Translations under genes and position numbers: made by a program
Part shown: piece by piece, positions 23,122 through 36,359 of the stretch
Layout: every line of letters begins with the position of its first letter
Numbering within the stretch: the first letter of the stretch is position 1
From: Balanoglossus misakiensis
Lineage: Eukaryota; Hemichordata
Reading direction: 5' to 3'
NCBI GenBank assembly: GCA_040954595.2
Contig: CM082588.2
Span: 1,984,001-2,048,000, forward strand
DNA: 64,000 nt
Notes under the pieces: model-generated
Database searches by the model: none
What the model saw: only the letters and a program-made list of their open reading frames with translations
What the model was told of the DNA's origin: nothing

Positions 23122-26100
23122 GCCTGCCTATTCATGATTCCAAAAGCTCTCATCATCTGTCGTTTCATTCACTCACAACGCCCCATAACCGCAACGACAG
23201 TGCCGACATCATAATAAAATATATGCACGATGAAAAAATGCACTGTGGTCTACTTTCAAATAGACATATTGTTAACTTTATAGCCTCTTTAAATTTATTA
23301 AAACGATAAATGCTACTATCATGAATGCATAATAGCGCCCCAGGAATCTATAAATGTCGATCTTATTTTATTTTTTATTCTCTGACTTATTTGTTCGTGT
23401 TCAGTGCCTTCAAAGAGGAGCGCACTTTCACTGCATGTGTGCGCGTTTATCCAGGTTATTTTTGCCTGGTTGTCTCTGGGTTTTCTGTCTCTTTCTATAC
23501 CGTGATAGAATTGGCAGAGAATTGATGCACCAAATTTGATGACACCCACTATGCTGATTGCAATCCCGCAAAATCCAAGATTGATGAATGACGTCTTACA
23601 AGTGTGTTTTTCTATTTTCATCATGCATGACATGATCAACTCTCAGTAGGAATATCCCTAGGAGTCCGAAAATTACATTTCAATGCAATCGGACAAGTAA
23701 TTTCTGGGGAAAAAACAGCTGTTTGATCAAATATAACTACCCCCTCCTCCACTATACGATTCTGCTGTACTCTCATTACAACTTCAGCCAAACATATTGT
23801 TTGTCTTGGTCGACTGGTCGTGTAGAAGACGACCCCACCCCCGCCTCCCTCCACCTGAAAAAGAACCCACCTCTTTTTAACTTTAAGTTCTCGGGTTCGA
23901 CTTTGGCCTTCTGACGTGTGTCGGAAGCATGGGTCGATGACACTACTCGCCCGAGTTCACTATAATTCCAATCGATTTTTTGTAAAGAGAATCTATTTGC
24001 TCGTCTGTTCAAGAGTTCTGTGAAGATCTGGACAGCTCTTACTTCAACGGCCAGACGTTCTCCTTATGCTACGTCGCATCAGGGGCAGGTCACGTCGGCG
24101 GCTTTTAAGCACAGCGAGAGATTGTCAGGAAAATCCCGGCGCTAGAACTGTGCAGAGTCCATTAAAATCTGCCTCGGATCGCCAGCTGTCCAAATACCAG
24201 GCTTGCTTTAAGTCACGAATTTGCATCAGCTGAAAGTTGAGCTGACATCGCATGATGTGAGTAGCATCTGTGACCTTATACATGTAACATGACCAGCAGC
24301 TTGTTAAAGACATGCATACTAATTAAGTTATTTTGAATAATTCCCGGCAAGGCACGAATGCACATACCAGAAGCAGCCTGGCTTACTAGCGCTATAATTC
24401 AAAACGAAGCACTGAAATTCAAAGAAGGGAAAACAAAGTCGCGGCCCTAAACGAGGGCACGACACAGGAAGAAAAAAACTGCACGAATAAATGTCAGTTG
24501 TCATGCAATTACATGTGGAATTAGGTCGTCAACGTCGCCATTGTCCGAACCAGATTACCATTCAAATGATACTGTAGATATTATAATATTTCCCTCCCAG
24601 ATAAAATATGACGCCACATCATTCTCTCCAAAGCGCATGACTCCTGCCTTTAAATAACTAGAAACCACGGCTTCAGTTCTTTTTTTAGGTATTCGACAAC
24701 AAACATCTACTATAAATCTGATCTAAAATACCATCCATGTCAACTCCAAAGGAATTGTTTTCGTATTATTATGCTGCGCCGCGAAAAAGTCATGACGTCT
24801 TGACATTTCGCGTAATTTTATTGCACGCAATTTCCAGTTCTTCATCGGATTACTAATTGTACAATCGAATTTCGGACTGTCCAAAAACCAATATCAGACA
24901 TTCTGTCGCCATTGGTGAAACCAGTAAACTGCTCTCTCACTCCGCCGAAGAATTCTAAGTAGAAAACTCGATATTGACAAAAGTACACTAAAAGGAGATA
25001 GTCATACGCCATTATGAATTTGCAATGAAAAGAAACTGCTCTCTTTCACGGGAGTCAAGAAACGTAAAATTGTCTCAGTGCAAACACATTTATGGCATTT
25101 AAGTTATATTCCACAGCGGCCAAAAATAGAAAACTGCCAGTTGAGTCAGCGTACAAGCAATAATAATATCGCGAGTCGCTTTGTCATCACGAGCCGAACC
25201 ATATGGGACACGAATACTCCGATTAGACCCGCCGGCAGTGACAATGTCGATGCATCAAGTAATAGAATTTTATATTACTATATCAATGACTGGGCTAATA
25301 TTTTGTGAAAAGTTATACAATTCTATCTTAACGAAGTGCCGACCCTGGGGAGAAGATAGTGATGTCATCGTTAAGAGTTTGTCTCAAACACCCATAAGGC
25401 AAAAGTCTACTTAAAACATCACTTTGAGCGCTGCTATCACTTGTTCATGCTTTTGCCTATATTATCTAACTTAGTCAACTGAAAAGGCTACAATTAATAT
25501 CCCGGATGAGAAGACCAGAGTTGGTGGGAGAAGATATAGGAGGGAGACAAAAGGAAGAATGTTCTATGAGCCCGCCTGTTTCATACGACTCGTGTCATCA
25601 CCTACGACCCATGACCTTTCAGATCATCAGTCGCCTGCCTACTGACAGACGGTGTGACGTCAAGCGTGCTAACAACTATTTTTGGAAAGTCTATTTTGTC
25701 ACCAAAACACATCCAGTCTTTTACGGCGGTCAGTTGAGCAGTAATGTGATATAGTGTAGTAGTTTACAGACTTGTCGTTTGTCAGAAAAGTAAAAGAGCA
25801 ACTCGCTGAGCAGCAGGTAAAAGTGAAAAACCCAGTCAACTGTGCCAGGGCGTCACGTTACCGTCCAAACTACCCGTCCCCCAGGGCCAAAAGAGTGAAA
25901 CGGCGCCTCACAAAATGAACCGAACATTCCTTGATCATTATTTTTTCATTAACACTGCTGTTTCAATGGTTGGTTTTTATTAATAATAGAAGCTCTTCAC
26001 GGCAGAATGCTTTATGATCATAATTCACGTGTCTGGGAAGATAATTTGTGAAATTCTCACACTGGTGATAAACTGTTTAACTAACACTTAGCTGACAAAC

Positions 26101-27322
26101 AGAACCCAATTTTCCATGATTAATGCTCATAATCCGGGTACTTAATCGACAATTTTGATGAAATAACAAGGGAGAAAAGGTTATTTGGACTCAGGAAGCT
26201 TTTGCGTACAAGAAAGTGCCTTTGTTGATAAAGGCAAACGCTACTATCGGAGCCGCCTGACTCATCGTTGATGTAGAATAATGACACACGTTGAGTTATT
26301 ACAAGATGTTCAACCCATCACAGATATTTTAATTAACCCCGAGGGTATTTATTACACGATCGGGAATGTCGTTTGTGACAAATATTTTCCCCCGGACATC
26401 GTCTAGCTAAATTGTCTTTCGAAGTCTACAGGTGTGTGTGTGACGTGCGTCCACGGCGAGAGTGATTGGCCGCCGTCCATTTTGCGCTCTTCATTGCTTT
26501 GACTTTCAAACTCCTGCCCTGCCCTGCAACAACTGACCAAGAACCATTTATTTACACTGAAAACAGCGCCATGTCACTGTAATTTGTGTGGTTTTGCCGA
26601 CGTGTCATTAACGAGTGCAGCATTGACTCTAATAGCCTCCGGCATCGCCGACGACACCGCCCTCTGTAAAACGAGAGTGGAGAACACTCCATGAAAGATG
26701 CATGCAGTCACACGCAAGCCTCGACTACACAACTAGGTCTTGTTTAGCAATCCATCATACGCCGGATCATTTGTGCGATCGCTTCTCTACTACTGACAGC
26801 TCTAAATATAGGACCCTACATTCATTGTTCGCGGACAATTGCAGTCCTCTATGATCCGCTGCCACTTTGGTCGTCGTCCCTCTACATGAACCATGACAGC
26901 TCTCCCGTGCGTCCCAAATTAACGCCGGCCAACCGAACGTCATCTTCAAGCAACGGTGCGTATTGTTTTGTTCATCCTAGCCGCATACAGAGTAACCATG
27001 TACACGCTGCCAGGACAGTGCTTCGTGCTCGAGTAACACCTCGTGTGCTAGTCGAGGATCACCGAAATCGAAGGTCACTTGGTGCCTTTTTTAAGTGCAG
27101 TGACGGTATGCGGATTCCCGGATGTTGTCGGACGAAAGTGCGCAGTGTATAACATTGTCACACTTACAAGGGAGCTGACCAAGTGCTGGGTCGGGGAGTT
27201 CTGGACTATCAGGAATCTTTCAACCGTTGTTTAAGATGTAAACAAGTCGACGAGTATAAACTGATATCGTCAGTGGTATTTTTGTAAACCAAGCGGTAGA
27301 CTTAGCACTGTACAGGCGTAGC

Positions 27323-27649
27323 ATGTTGGAGTTAGACTGGACGTGGCTGGGTCGTCGCATTCTCTTTCTGTTTTCAGTACCCCTGTGTACCAGCTGTGTA
27401 TATGCCGCCCACCCCGGATACTACTACAGCTATGATCAGACCATCAACGAGCGTATGATAGCGGAGGGTCTGACGATATGTGCGGTCGCTATTGTGATAT
27501 TCGTGGCGCTCGTCGTGTGGCTGATAAGGTCGAACTTGGAGTCCTCCCGAGAGACGACGCTTCGGAGGAAGGCGTTGGAAGCAATGAAAAAACGCCACCC
27601 CGGGCGAGAGAGCGCTCCAGAAGGCGAAGAGGCTATATACAGCCTGTAA
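27323..27649 (+). CDS. Possible small single-pass membrane protein
   Basis: A 108-residue open frame starts with ATG at 27323 and ends with TAA at 27647-27649. It has a coherent layout. A hydrophobic leader (about 11-29) looks like a signal peptide. A short tyrosine-rich ectodomain follows (YYYSYD near 34-39), then one strong transmembrane segment (about 50-68). The basic, helix-prone tail of about 40 residues ends EEAIYSL. Such an order is unlikely by chance, and codon use appears more GC-rich than the surrounding DNA. I recognise no family. There is a superficial likeness to KCNE-type potassium-channel subunits (short ectodomain, one helix, then basic residues), but the KCNE signature is not present and I do not claim it. 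It stands alone in the gene-poor region; non-coding upstream exons may exist. Confidence 0.5.
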   Translation: MLELDWTWLGRRILFLFSVPLCTSCVYAAHPGYYYSYDQTINERMIAEGLTICAVAIVIFVALVVWLIRSNLESSRETTLRRKALEAMKKRHPGRESAPEGEEAIYSL

Positions 27650-30282
27650 GCTGTCACAAACATACGTAACGTCACCGAAGAGCAATTTGTTTGCCGGGGT
27701 TCGCTTTGTTTTGTAATCGGCGGTGTGCTGGGAATTGGATTGACTGTTTAGGAATTGGACAACAAGGCGAGGAATGTGAACCATATGCGTATATTTTACT
27801 GCACTTGCTAAGGGCGTGAGTGTGTGTGTGGACTATTCAACGCAAACCATTCGTCACGCCAATCAAAGGTATTTTACACCGCCAAGTGTCAATGTAGTAG
27901 AAGTCTGAATGCCTGTTGTTTCTTTACAGACGGTGAACATTCGTCTCGATCCCCAAGACAATGGGAGATAAGCTGATTCAATCGCAGATTTTCGAACTAT
28001 GCCGGTAGGATAAGAGATGTACTACTTTGGAACCAAACCGGACCCCCAAATTTACAGTTTTGTATTGAGGAGACCTTTGTCGATCGCCCGAGATCTCCGC
28101 TATTCTAATTGTTTGCGGCGACGGTGACATCAGCAGACAAACAGACTTATAGAAAGGCTTTGTGACCTGTTTTGCTTCTCCACGTCTGAAGCGTTGACAG
28201 AACAGTAAGCGAAAGACTTATGAAGCCTGATCACGCTGCCGTCGAAAGCAACCAACCAAGAAGAAACGCACTTACAACCAATGTCCGTGGATCTGGTGCT
28301 AAGGCTTTACAGGGACGTAAATAAACCCAAAAATGGAAACCCGATAGAGACTTCGATTCAGTCAGACTTTTTAATGCTGCAAGAGGATTAGCAACCTTTT
28401 TTTAACGGGGTGTTTCAGGGATTCAACAAAGAAATCGAAGTTAATACACAGAACGGAAAATACCGAAAAATAGCCAGCAGTTACAACTAATGGGACTTTA
28501 ATGGAATAGTGAAACCCATCTACGACATACGCATCCATCTCAGCCTTTTTTAATGTCACACCCGGAATAAGTTATATAGAACGCAATTTCCAATTATTTT
28601 CCGTCATATGTAGTGTACCGTCGATTAAAAAGCATACTGAGCTTGGAGACACGGGTCCCAGGAGAAAATGATCATACAAGTTCCAACAGGCAAAATGGTA
28701 CATATATGGTGCAAAAATAACTCCCAAAGTCCCCAATCACACGAAGCATATCCCGTGTTCAGACACGTTTGGACTTAGAAGTCAGACAACTCCGAGGGAA
28801 TCTTGTTAATTATGGAAAGCACACGTTGTTAACGTTGCCCTGACAACGGACGGAGAAAACAACCGTGATGCGATTCCCAGGGGAAGCTTCGACAGTGGAC
28901 AATCCCGATGAGTTTAATTTGGAAAATCACCTGTTTTCATGATCCGATAAACACGTATATACATTGATGTTCTTGTTTGACACTCGTCTCTGGTTTCAGG
29001 GCGATTACGTTCTCATCAGATGCTCTTGCGGTATTTTTGTGATGGCTTTACGCGCGGAACTGTGTTTTATAGCCAAGGGTGTATACATACTGTAATTATA
29101 AGGTCCACGGCATTTTAGTCGTTACCTGAACGATATAGTATTCAGAAAAAATAAGGACACATTCCGTAATGCGCACGCAGGTAAACACCGCCACTTAGTC
29201 AAGCCGCAGAACTGTTGCCGTAAAGAGGTCGTACTTTACGACGATGAGAACTTGTAGGCAAACAGCAGCACCTGCATGCATACGAGATTTCGTCACCGGA
29301 AAGCGACACACCCAAACCTTCAAAGAAAAGAACCACCCGCATGTTTCCCTGTTTGCGCTCTTGGGTGAAATTACAACAATATAGAATCCCAGACATGCGT
29401 TTATAATTCCACTGGCAAAGTCTATTATACTTTTCACGCCATTGCAGTTGCTTTGTAGGGTCTTAAATCTCCTCAACCGTTGTCCTGACTGCAGCCAGTC
29501 AGTAGTTTAAAACAACACGGGGAGATACACACAGTTTTGTCTGGACAACTTGAAATTTCACATTGCTTTTGACAATGACTCCACTGTTCAGTGTTTGTAC
29601 ATATTGTAAACAGTAACGCACGGTGTAAATATTTCAACTCAGTGGATGGACACATACATTTTTTTCGGTGTGTAACTTTTGGATAAATATTTTTTTCTTT
29701 GAGAAAATAACTAGAATAAAGCGCTATTTTCATTCTAATAACCGATTCGAGTCACGCATCTGAGAAACAGTTTTGTCGTAAACAGTTGAAAGGCTTGTGG
29801 CCGGAGAACAGTGGGAAAGGGCCACGCATGCAAATATGGCGGCCCAAAGGACCCGGATTACACCCAGTGGACATTTCTGTTGGCCGCAGTATTCTGATAC
29901 AACACAGTTGTGTCACTGAACGGCCTTGTTCCTCCAGCTGAAAAAGTGTAATTTTCAATGCCATGTCTCGAGGCTATTTTTCCCTGTCCTGTCGCGCGAG
30001 GTTGACTTCTGCAGTCAGGCTGCGCATCCTAAACTACAGACATCTTGACACAGTGACATGTCCGTTATATTCATTGCATTTGAATTGCAAATTCCAGTGA
30101 CCAAGTCAGCTGTTGTCCTGCATGCGAATACATATGATTAATCATTGTGTTTGTATTTAAATGATGATTGTTCGAACAGGAGGAACAAAGAACCACAAAA
30201 AGCTGGCCCGTCAATGTTGGTATGCCCGTAGAAAGGGGCTTGTACGTTAGGTGGTTAGCTAGCTAGTCTTTCTAACTGTCTA

Positions 30283-30428
30283 GCCAGCCAGATGGATGGA
30301 TGGACGGACGGACGGACGGGCACAGAGACAGACAGACAAATATATAGATAAATCAGTCTGTCCGTACATTTATTCATTCATTCATTCGTTCATTCACCTT
30401 CATCCACCCACACACCCATCCATCCCTC
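30283..30428. repeat. Composite tetranucleotide repeat with inverted symmetry
   Basis: The left side is GGAT then GGAC units followed by GACA units. The right side is a GTCTGTCCGT segment, then ATTC units and CATC/CATCC units. The two sides are partly reverse complements around an AT-rich centre near 30338-30353, so the tract could form an imperfect long hairpin. Confidence 0.7.
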
Positions 30429-33400
30429 AATTTACTATCGACGCACGTTTTGCTGTATGTTAGTGTGGGTGTATTAACACCAGAGGAGAAAAAACCAAAC
30501 AACAACCGACAGAAAACAAATATCCGCCAACATATGCCAGCGCATGCTTCATATTCGTGTGTATTTTTAGAATCTAAAAACAGTACTTAATATTGATAAA
30601 TATAGCCAACATAGGCCCAGTAGATGTGCCATTTATTTTTATCCATTTGCAATGATACTGTAAAGTAAATCTCACGTACACTAGTTCATTTCCTGGACAA
30701 TGACGTCACGGATTTATTCCCCTATGGCACTTCTAAAGCTCTCGTAATCTCATAATGACGGTGTATCGGTAATTCCATTTCTGTGTCCGGTCGCGGCGTA
30801 CATATTTATTTTAAGTGAACTGTAAAAGGGTTCGCTTTCGGTGTTTTGTAAACGTTTCAATTTCCAACTTGCAATTGTTTGAAAAACAAGAAATGTGTTT
30901 AACTATTATATATAATGCTGTCTGGACCGTGATTTGTCAAGTGGTCTATCGTTCTGAATTTCATTTTCTTTAATTTACCCAAATGTTGAATGTTTGCTAT
31001 ATTGTTTTTTTTTTAAACCGACATGACTGCTACCGGCGGCCATATTGGAGCCCAACAAACACCAGCTCATTATAGTTGTGGTTTGTACCAAACAGAAGCG
31101 AGTTCTTTCTCAGAACTAGCCAGGGCAGATAACTGAAAGATCAGTGAAAAGACGCCAGTCCAACAATACAATAAAGTATGCAGTATCACCACATATTTTT
31201 TTAACTGTCACATGCAAAATTAATCACGTCGCTGCATCGGAGATCTCGGTTCCGTTTATGAGATAGTGATACCCGCCGGCATTCGTCTTTCTCATTTCAG
31301 AAAATGGGATTCGACAATATGTTGAAACAGAATTATCGAGTGGACTCGACTATTTACCGTCCAGAAAGAATGGTGATTAATTACTCCCGCAAAGAACAGT
31401 TTTTGCCGTCTCTTTGAATCGCAAAAAGAACCGACGCATAGACCGTTTTCCTAGTACTCTGCGAGGTCACGCGTGACTAGGCAATTTTGGGACGAATCGC
31501 ATATAACATAGGACAAAAAACACATGGCCCATCACCTATTCCAGTTTCGTACAAAGCTTGACTTGTATTTCTATGATAGCAACCTGTTGCTACGGCAATT
31601 TACCAAGTCTCGCGAGATCTCGCTGTGAGCGGAAAATCATCTATTGCCAATTTGTGTCTGAATGAGGAACGACGCTAGTCTTGGCGGGCGAAGATGCTCA
31701 GACACGAGCAGATTATGCAGAAAAGCCAAAGCCACATGGAGAGTGAAGACGCCATTTTGATCTCCGGGTAGGAGAAGTCACCACATTGTTCAAGAAGTGA
31801 AGATGCAAAGTGCCTACCCGCCGCCGGGCGTCAGGTGAAAGGGCAAAATTCTGCGAACGACAAATCGATAAACGTCTGCAGACTCAAATTAAAGATCGAT
31901 AGGATTATTTTCTGTTGTATTTGACGTTAATTGCTCCAACCGAGAGGCAATTTTCCTTCCTCTCTAAACGTAGCAGTCGCCGTTCTGATCTCTATGCCTT
32001 GCAGCGGAGACAGGGAAGATGAAACCATCAACGAAACTCGAGATGGTTTCGCATTATTTTCCTTGTTGATCCAATGTCTGTTCTTTACCCCGAATCGCCG
32101 CTTTCCAAAAGCATTGGCTGACTCTGCTAGAACATACAACGCATACATCGTTCGCTGACATGGTTTATGACTGGCGGCGGGGAAATTTGCTTAGAATCCA
32201 ATCGTTTCGTTTGCTCCGGCTTTTAAATAGTTTTACGACTATTATGGCATCTGTGTAAGTACGAACCAAATATTGTTGCATCTGGGGTTCTCGAATATTT
32301 CACATCCAGGCACCAGTGGTACACCTGCGCTAGCTTCATTCTATGCTATCAAGCAGTTTTAAAACTCATATTAGGCCATAATTGGGAGAGGGTCCCACTA
32401 CGGCTGTTGCAGTCACGTGACTCGAAAGATATGCTGGAGACTTCCACCGTTGTATGTATAGTTTACGTTCAATTTCAGTTGAAAATGTGAATAAGTAAAT
32501 CGACTACGAATATGGACAAAAATCGATTTATATGAAAATTAGCTTGATGTTCCACTGCTATCCGAAATGGAACTTTGACAGAAATCGTATAAATCTTTAA
32601 TTTTATGGGATGTTCAGAGGGAGACGAGTCTTCTCGGGTATCGCGTGTGCGTGACTCGTCGATCGCGTGTAATTATATGCATAATTAGTTTCATAAATTA
32701 TTTGCGAAATTGTTGATCTTTGGTGTTCGGCAATACATTTCGATCAAAATATAGAATTCTCAACTGAATTGTGAAGGGGTTGTAAATGCATTAAATTTGC
32801 TGAATATTCGAAGACATTCCCAATTAAAAACGAAATTGAATGTCGGAACTTAAAGGCAGGCATGTGACAGGTCCTTCGGGTCGATTTCCTTCAAACCATC
32901 CAACCCCACCCAGTCTGAGTGAGCGTAATCACAGCTAAACCACCGCTTTGTTTCCCAAATACTTCAGAGTAGAATGATCAATTACCAAGGCAATCCATCA
33001 AGATGAACGATACTTCAAGATTACGCCAGATAAGCGATTACTGGTTGTTGCAACAGAAACAGCAGCTCGACTTCAGATGATCAGAAAAGCGATCTCAGAT
33101 GAGGGAATTATTTTTCCGAATTATCTAGAATTCATAACAAAGTTCATGATACAGAAAAATATTTCTTTCCCGTTCTTGTTTGAACAAATGACTACATTAA
33201 GGTAGGTGCAGCTGGTGTCTTTTCTGAGCGACCGATATGATACATCATCACCCACGGTGTTTACAAAAGTGGGTCAAATATTCACGTCCCGTTAGACGCT
33301 CTAATGCGTCAGTGAATAATATGATTGTAAGCTTTCCCGGCGCACCTGGATTCATCAAGGGAATATTAAATTATCCTGGCCTTGAAAAGCTGTAAACAGC

Positions 33401-33435
33401 CCTTTAGCGGAAGGATACCGACTGGCTCCATCACA

Positions 33436-33456
33436 GAAAAGAAAAGAAAAGAAAAG
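33436..33456 (+). repeat. (AAAAG)4 microsatellite
   Basis: Four consecutive pentanucleotide units, GAAAA/AAAAG depending on frame. Confidence 0.85.
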
Positions 33457-33753
33457 TTCTTTCTTTATAGATCCACGAAGGAACTTTCAAAGTGGCCGGA
33501 ACTCGACACTCGCTTATCAGATGAAGTTTCCATATTTCCACTAACAGAATATGGCAATTTCCTAACTATACAATATTTATGACAAAACTACATCATTGTT
33601 CCTAAAGCAGACAATACCACCGTTCAAAATCGACCTATCGATCATAAAAAAGGCAATTAGATTTCTCAATAAGGGCTTCGGCCAAAATGACTCCTATACG
33701 CTATAATAGTTCCTGGTTGCTTTGTCATTAGTTATGGGCGTTATGGTCTTGAC

Positions 33754-33803
33754 GCCACCACCACCACCACCACCATCACCGTCACCATCATCATCATCAT
33801 CAC
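33754..33803 (+). repeat. (CAC/CAT)n trinucleotide repeat
   Basis: A CCA/CAC run passes into a TCA/CAT run with one interruption. The surrounding short open frame (proline then serine runs) is a repeat artefact. Confidence 0.85.
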
Positions 33804-36341
33804 AATTCCTACTTAAGCGATTTACACTTAAGCCCCCGGGGTGTTATTTCTTGTTAATTTTCTGTTGGGGCCGCCCTGATGTCGTCGACCCCTACTTAAG
33901 TAACATTTTTAAAGCAACGGTGAACTGATAAACTGATAGACACGGCTATTTGGATAACACGTTTCATTTACTCTGGGTCCTTCAATTAGCATCTAAAAAT
34001 ACTCTGAATTTGTGATGTGAGGCTTTGTCAAAGGTCAGGGTCAAAAACACGCTAGGGAATTACTTACTGAGAATGGATTCAGCATTCACCTGCAGAACAA
34101 ACACCCTGCTGTAAATTGAGGTCATGACATTCTGCAGCTGAGGTCAATAAGTGAAGGTAATTGACGTAAAATTTATATGCCGGTATTTTTGTTTAGATAA
34201 GGTTAAAATTGTTTCAAGATTGTGTGTGTGTTCGTATGTATGGCTCGAAGGGGGACAATAAAATAACCCCCTGTTCCGTTTCTCAAAAGCAGTTGAAAGA
34301 AATTCATTACTTTAGACTCACGACCTCTAACCTCATTAGTATTTTTGCAGTGAAATCCTCCCTGAAAACTTTACTCGAACAAGTACGCAGGACATCAACT
34401 TTCAATCGCCCTAACCGCATTCGATTTTAGAGAGATCCTTAGTTGTCTCGTAGAATCAAAATTACTCATGTCAACCGCGCCCACGTATCTGCTGCTCTTT
34501 TTACCCTGTTCCAAATGAACAATTTTCACTTAATAATACCGTGCGTCAAGATGTCAATTTTCGACTAATTTGTCTCCAGCTTGACAACCTTGCTACACAT
34601 GCGATGGCATATTGACTCGAGTAAATGAGCAAAATATATTTAAATTAGGCGAACAGTTCGTTAGGCGGTTGTTTGCGAAGAACGTCAAGCCCTGCGCCTT
34701 ATGTATCAACAGTCAGTTCTAATTACGTCTACCCACGCTTCTCAACCCTCAGGGTAGTATTACAACATGTGATGCTCTCCACTGTTTATTTTGGATAGTG
34801 CAGAGCTAAAAATAACCTCTAACTAATACAATTTACACAACACTATACGTGCATGGGCGTTAGTATGCAGACGGGGGACAGCCAGTAGACACGTTGATGA
34901 CATTTGCAAGAAGATTGCAGTGACTTGATGAAAATGAGCGTGTCGGGTTGCTGTTGATGAGGTTATGGTTTCACTTGCGAATTTCGATAACTCACTTATT
35001 ATTTTAGCATTACCACGCATGCACTTGCTTTTTGAGGTTGTCATGTAAACGTATACGCATCGGTCAGTCTAGCAATGCACTCCACAATTTGCAAGTACTA
35101 AAATCTGTTTTTCATTACAAGTTATTTCGCAAAAAAACACAAGAAGTGGTCAAGAGAAGGAAGAAGCTGACTCAATATGTGATCGATGTGACGTAAGAAG
35201 AGATATGATGGCTTTATGAAGTAAGTGGAGCAAATTACAGTTTCTAATAAGGCACATGTCAAAATGAGTTTCCCAAGCATGTTTCTATAATTTGAAACTA
35301 CTTAGAAAGACGTCAGAGCTCTGTCGTAGCAAATCTGGCGATCGACGTTTTACGTAGATGCCACATGTAGTCCATCACATTGGTTTAAGTCGGGGTACTT
35401 GACTGCTGTTTCCATAGCAACAGTCAACTTCTCCAGGCAGAAATTTTATATTTCCGCTCATCGTCTGTCGAAACAGTCACCGCCTTCATAGAATATAAAT
35501 GGTGTATCGCCCAAGTTATCTCGACTACTCTCACGTTTTTATGACTATGTGCAATGATAAGGATTAGTGCCTAAATAAAATTCGCTTCCTTCGACGAGTA
35601 GCGACTTAACAGTGCGAAATGTTCATTCACTCAAGATGTAGAGGCACGCATATTTTATCACATCTCCTCAATTGGAAAATGTCACGGGTCACATTGATCC
35701 TCGAAATGTAACCGCCGAAAGATCTATATTGCAAATTGATAGAAAATATCAAGCTGAAAGGGCACGCAGCGTTAACTGTGTCAGCTTTTATTTTGCGGGA
35801 GAAGTAAAATATTAGTTTCTGAAAAGTGGATCGGAACCGGAAATTCCGTTGCAGAACACCTGCCTGCGTTTCATCTCTTCACTATAAAGATTAATTTCAC
35901 CACTCTTTCTATCACCACTTCTGTTTTATAGAGACGGGGGTATCTTGTGTCCTGCTACCCCTATGTAAAGTCTCCCCGCCGTCTCTTTAACTTGATATTG
36001 ACGCATGAGATCGTCGTCATCGCCGTAAATCAACCGGGGATGTCTTTGATATACTGACCTCAAAATAGCAACGTTCCATTACAGAAGGCGTAAATTACGC
36101 TATGCGGTTTGAATTTACATTGTTCATTCAGGTTTAAACTGCCATGCTCTTAAGAATGACACGACAATCGTGAGTTGCTTTACACCTACACTAAAAATAA
36201 AACATTCTGCAAGCTCGGTTTATGCAGGTATCCATCTAAAATAAATGTTAAAGGGGTACACATGCTAATCGTAAAAGCCAATAAACTCTGTAACTGGCTT
36301 CGTTTGCATATTAAATTTGAAATTCTAATTTTGCATATTAG

Positions 36342-36359
36342 AGATATAGGCCTATATCT
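36342..36359. repeat. 18-bp perfect palindrome
   Basis: AGATATAGGCCTATATCT equals its own reverse complement. It has no spacer and no associated gene. It could be a binding site for a dimeric factor or a chance AT-rich palindrome. Confidence 0.6.

Larger units (their letters stand above)
13210..27322. other. Gene-poor region
   Basis: I see no supportable gene in these 14 kb. Short open frames occur on both strands but none has a domain, signal peptide plus membrane segment, or paired splice sites in coding context. The DNA is AT-rich with scattered simple repeats, listed separately (GA-rich near 19385, AGAC repeat at 22107, TC repeat at 23096). A possible poly(A) signal for paralogue B is near 13313. 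Confidence 0.55.
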
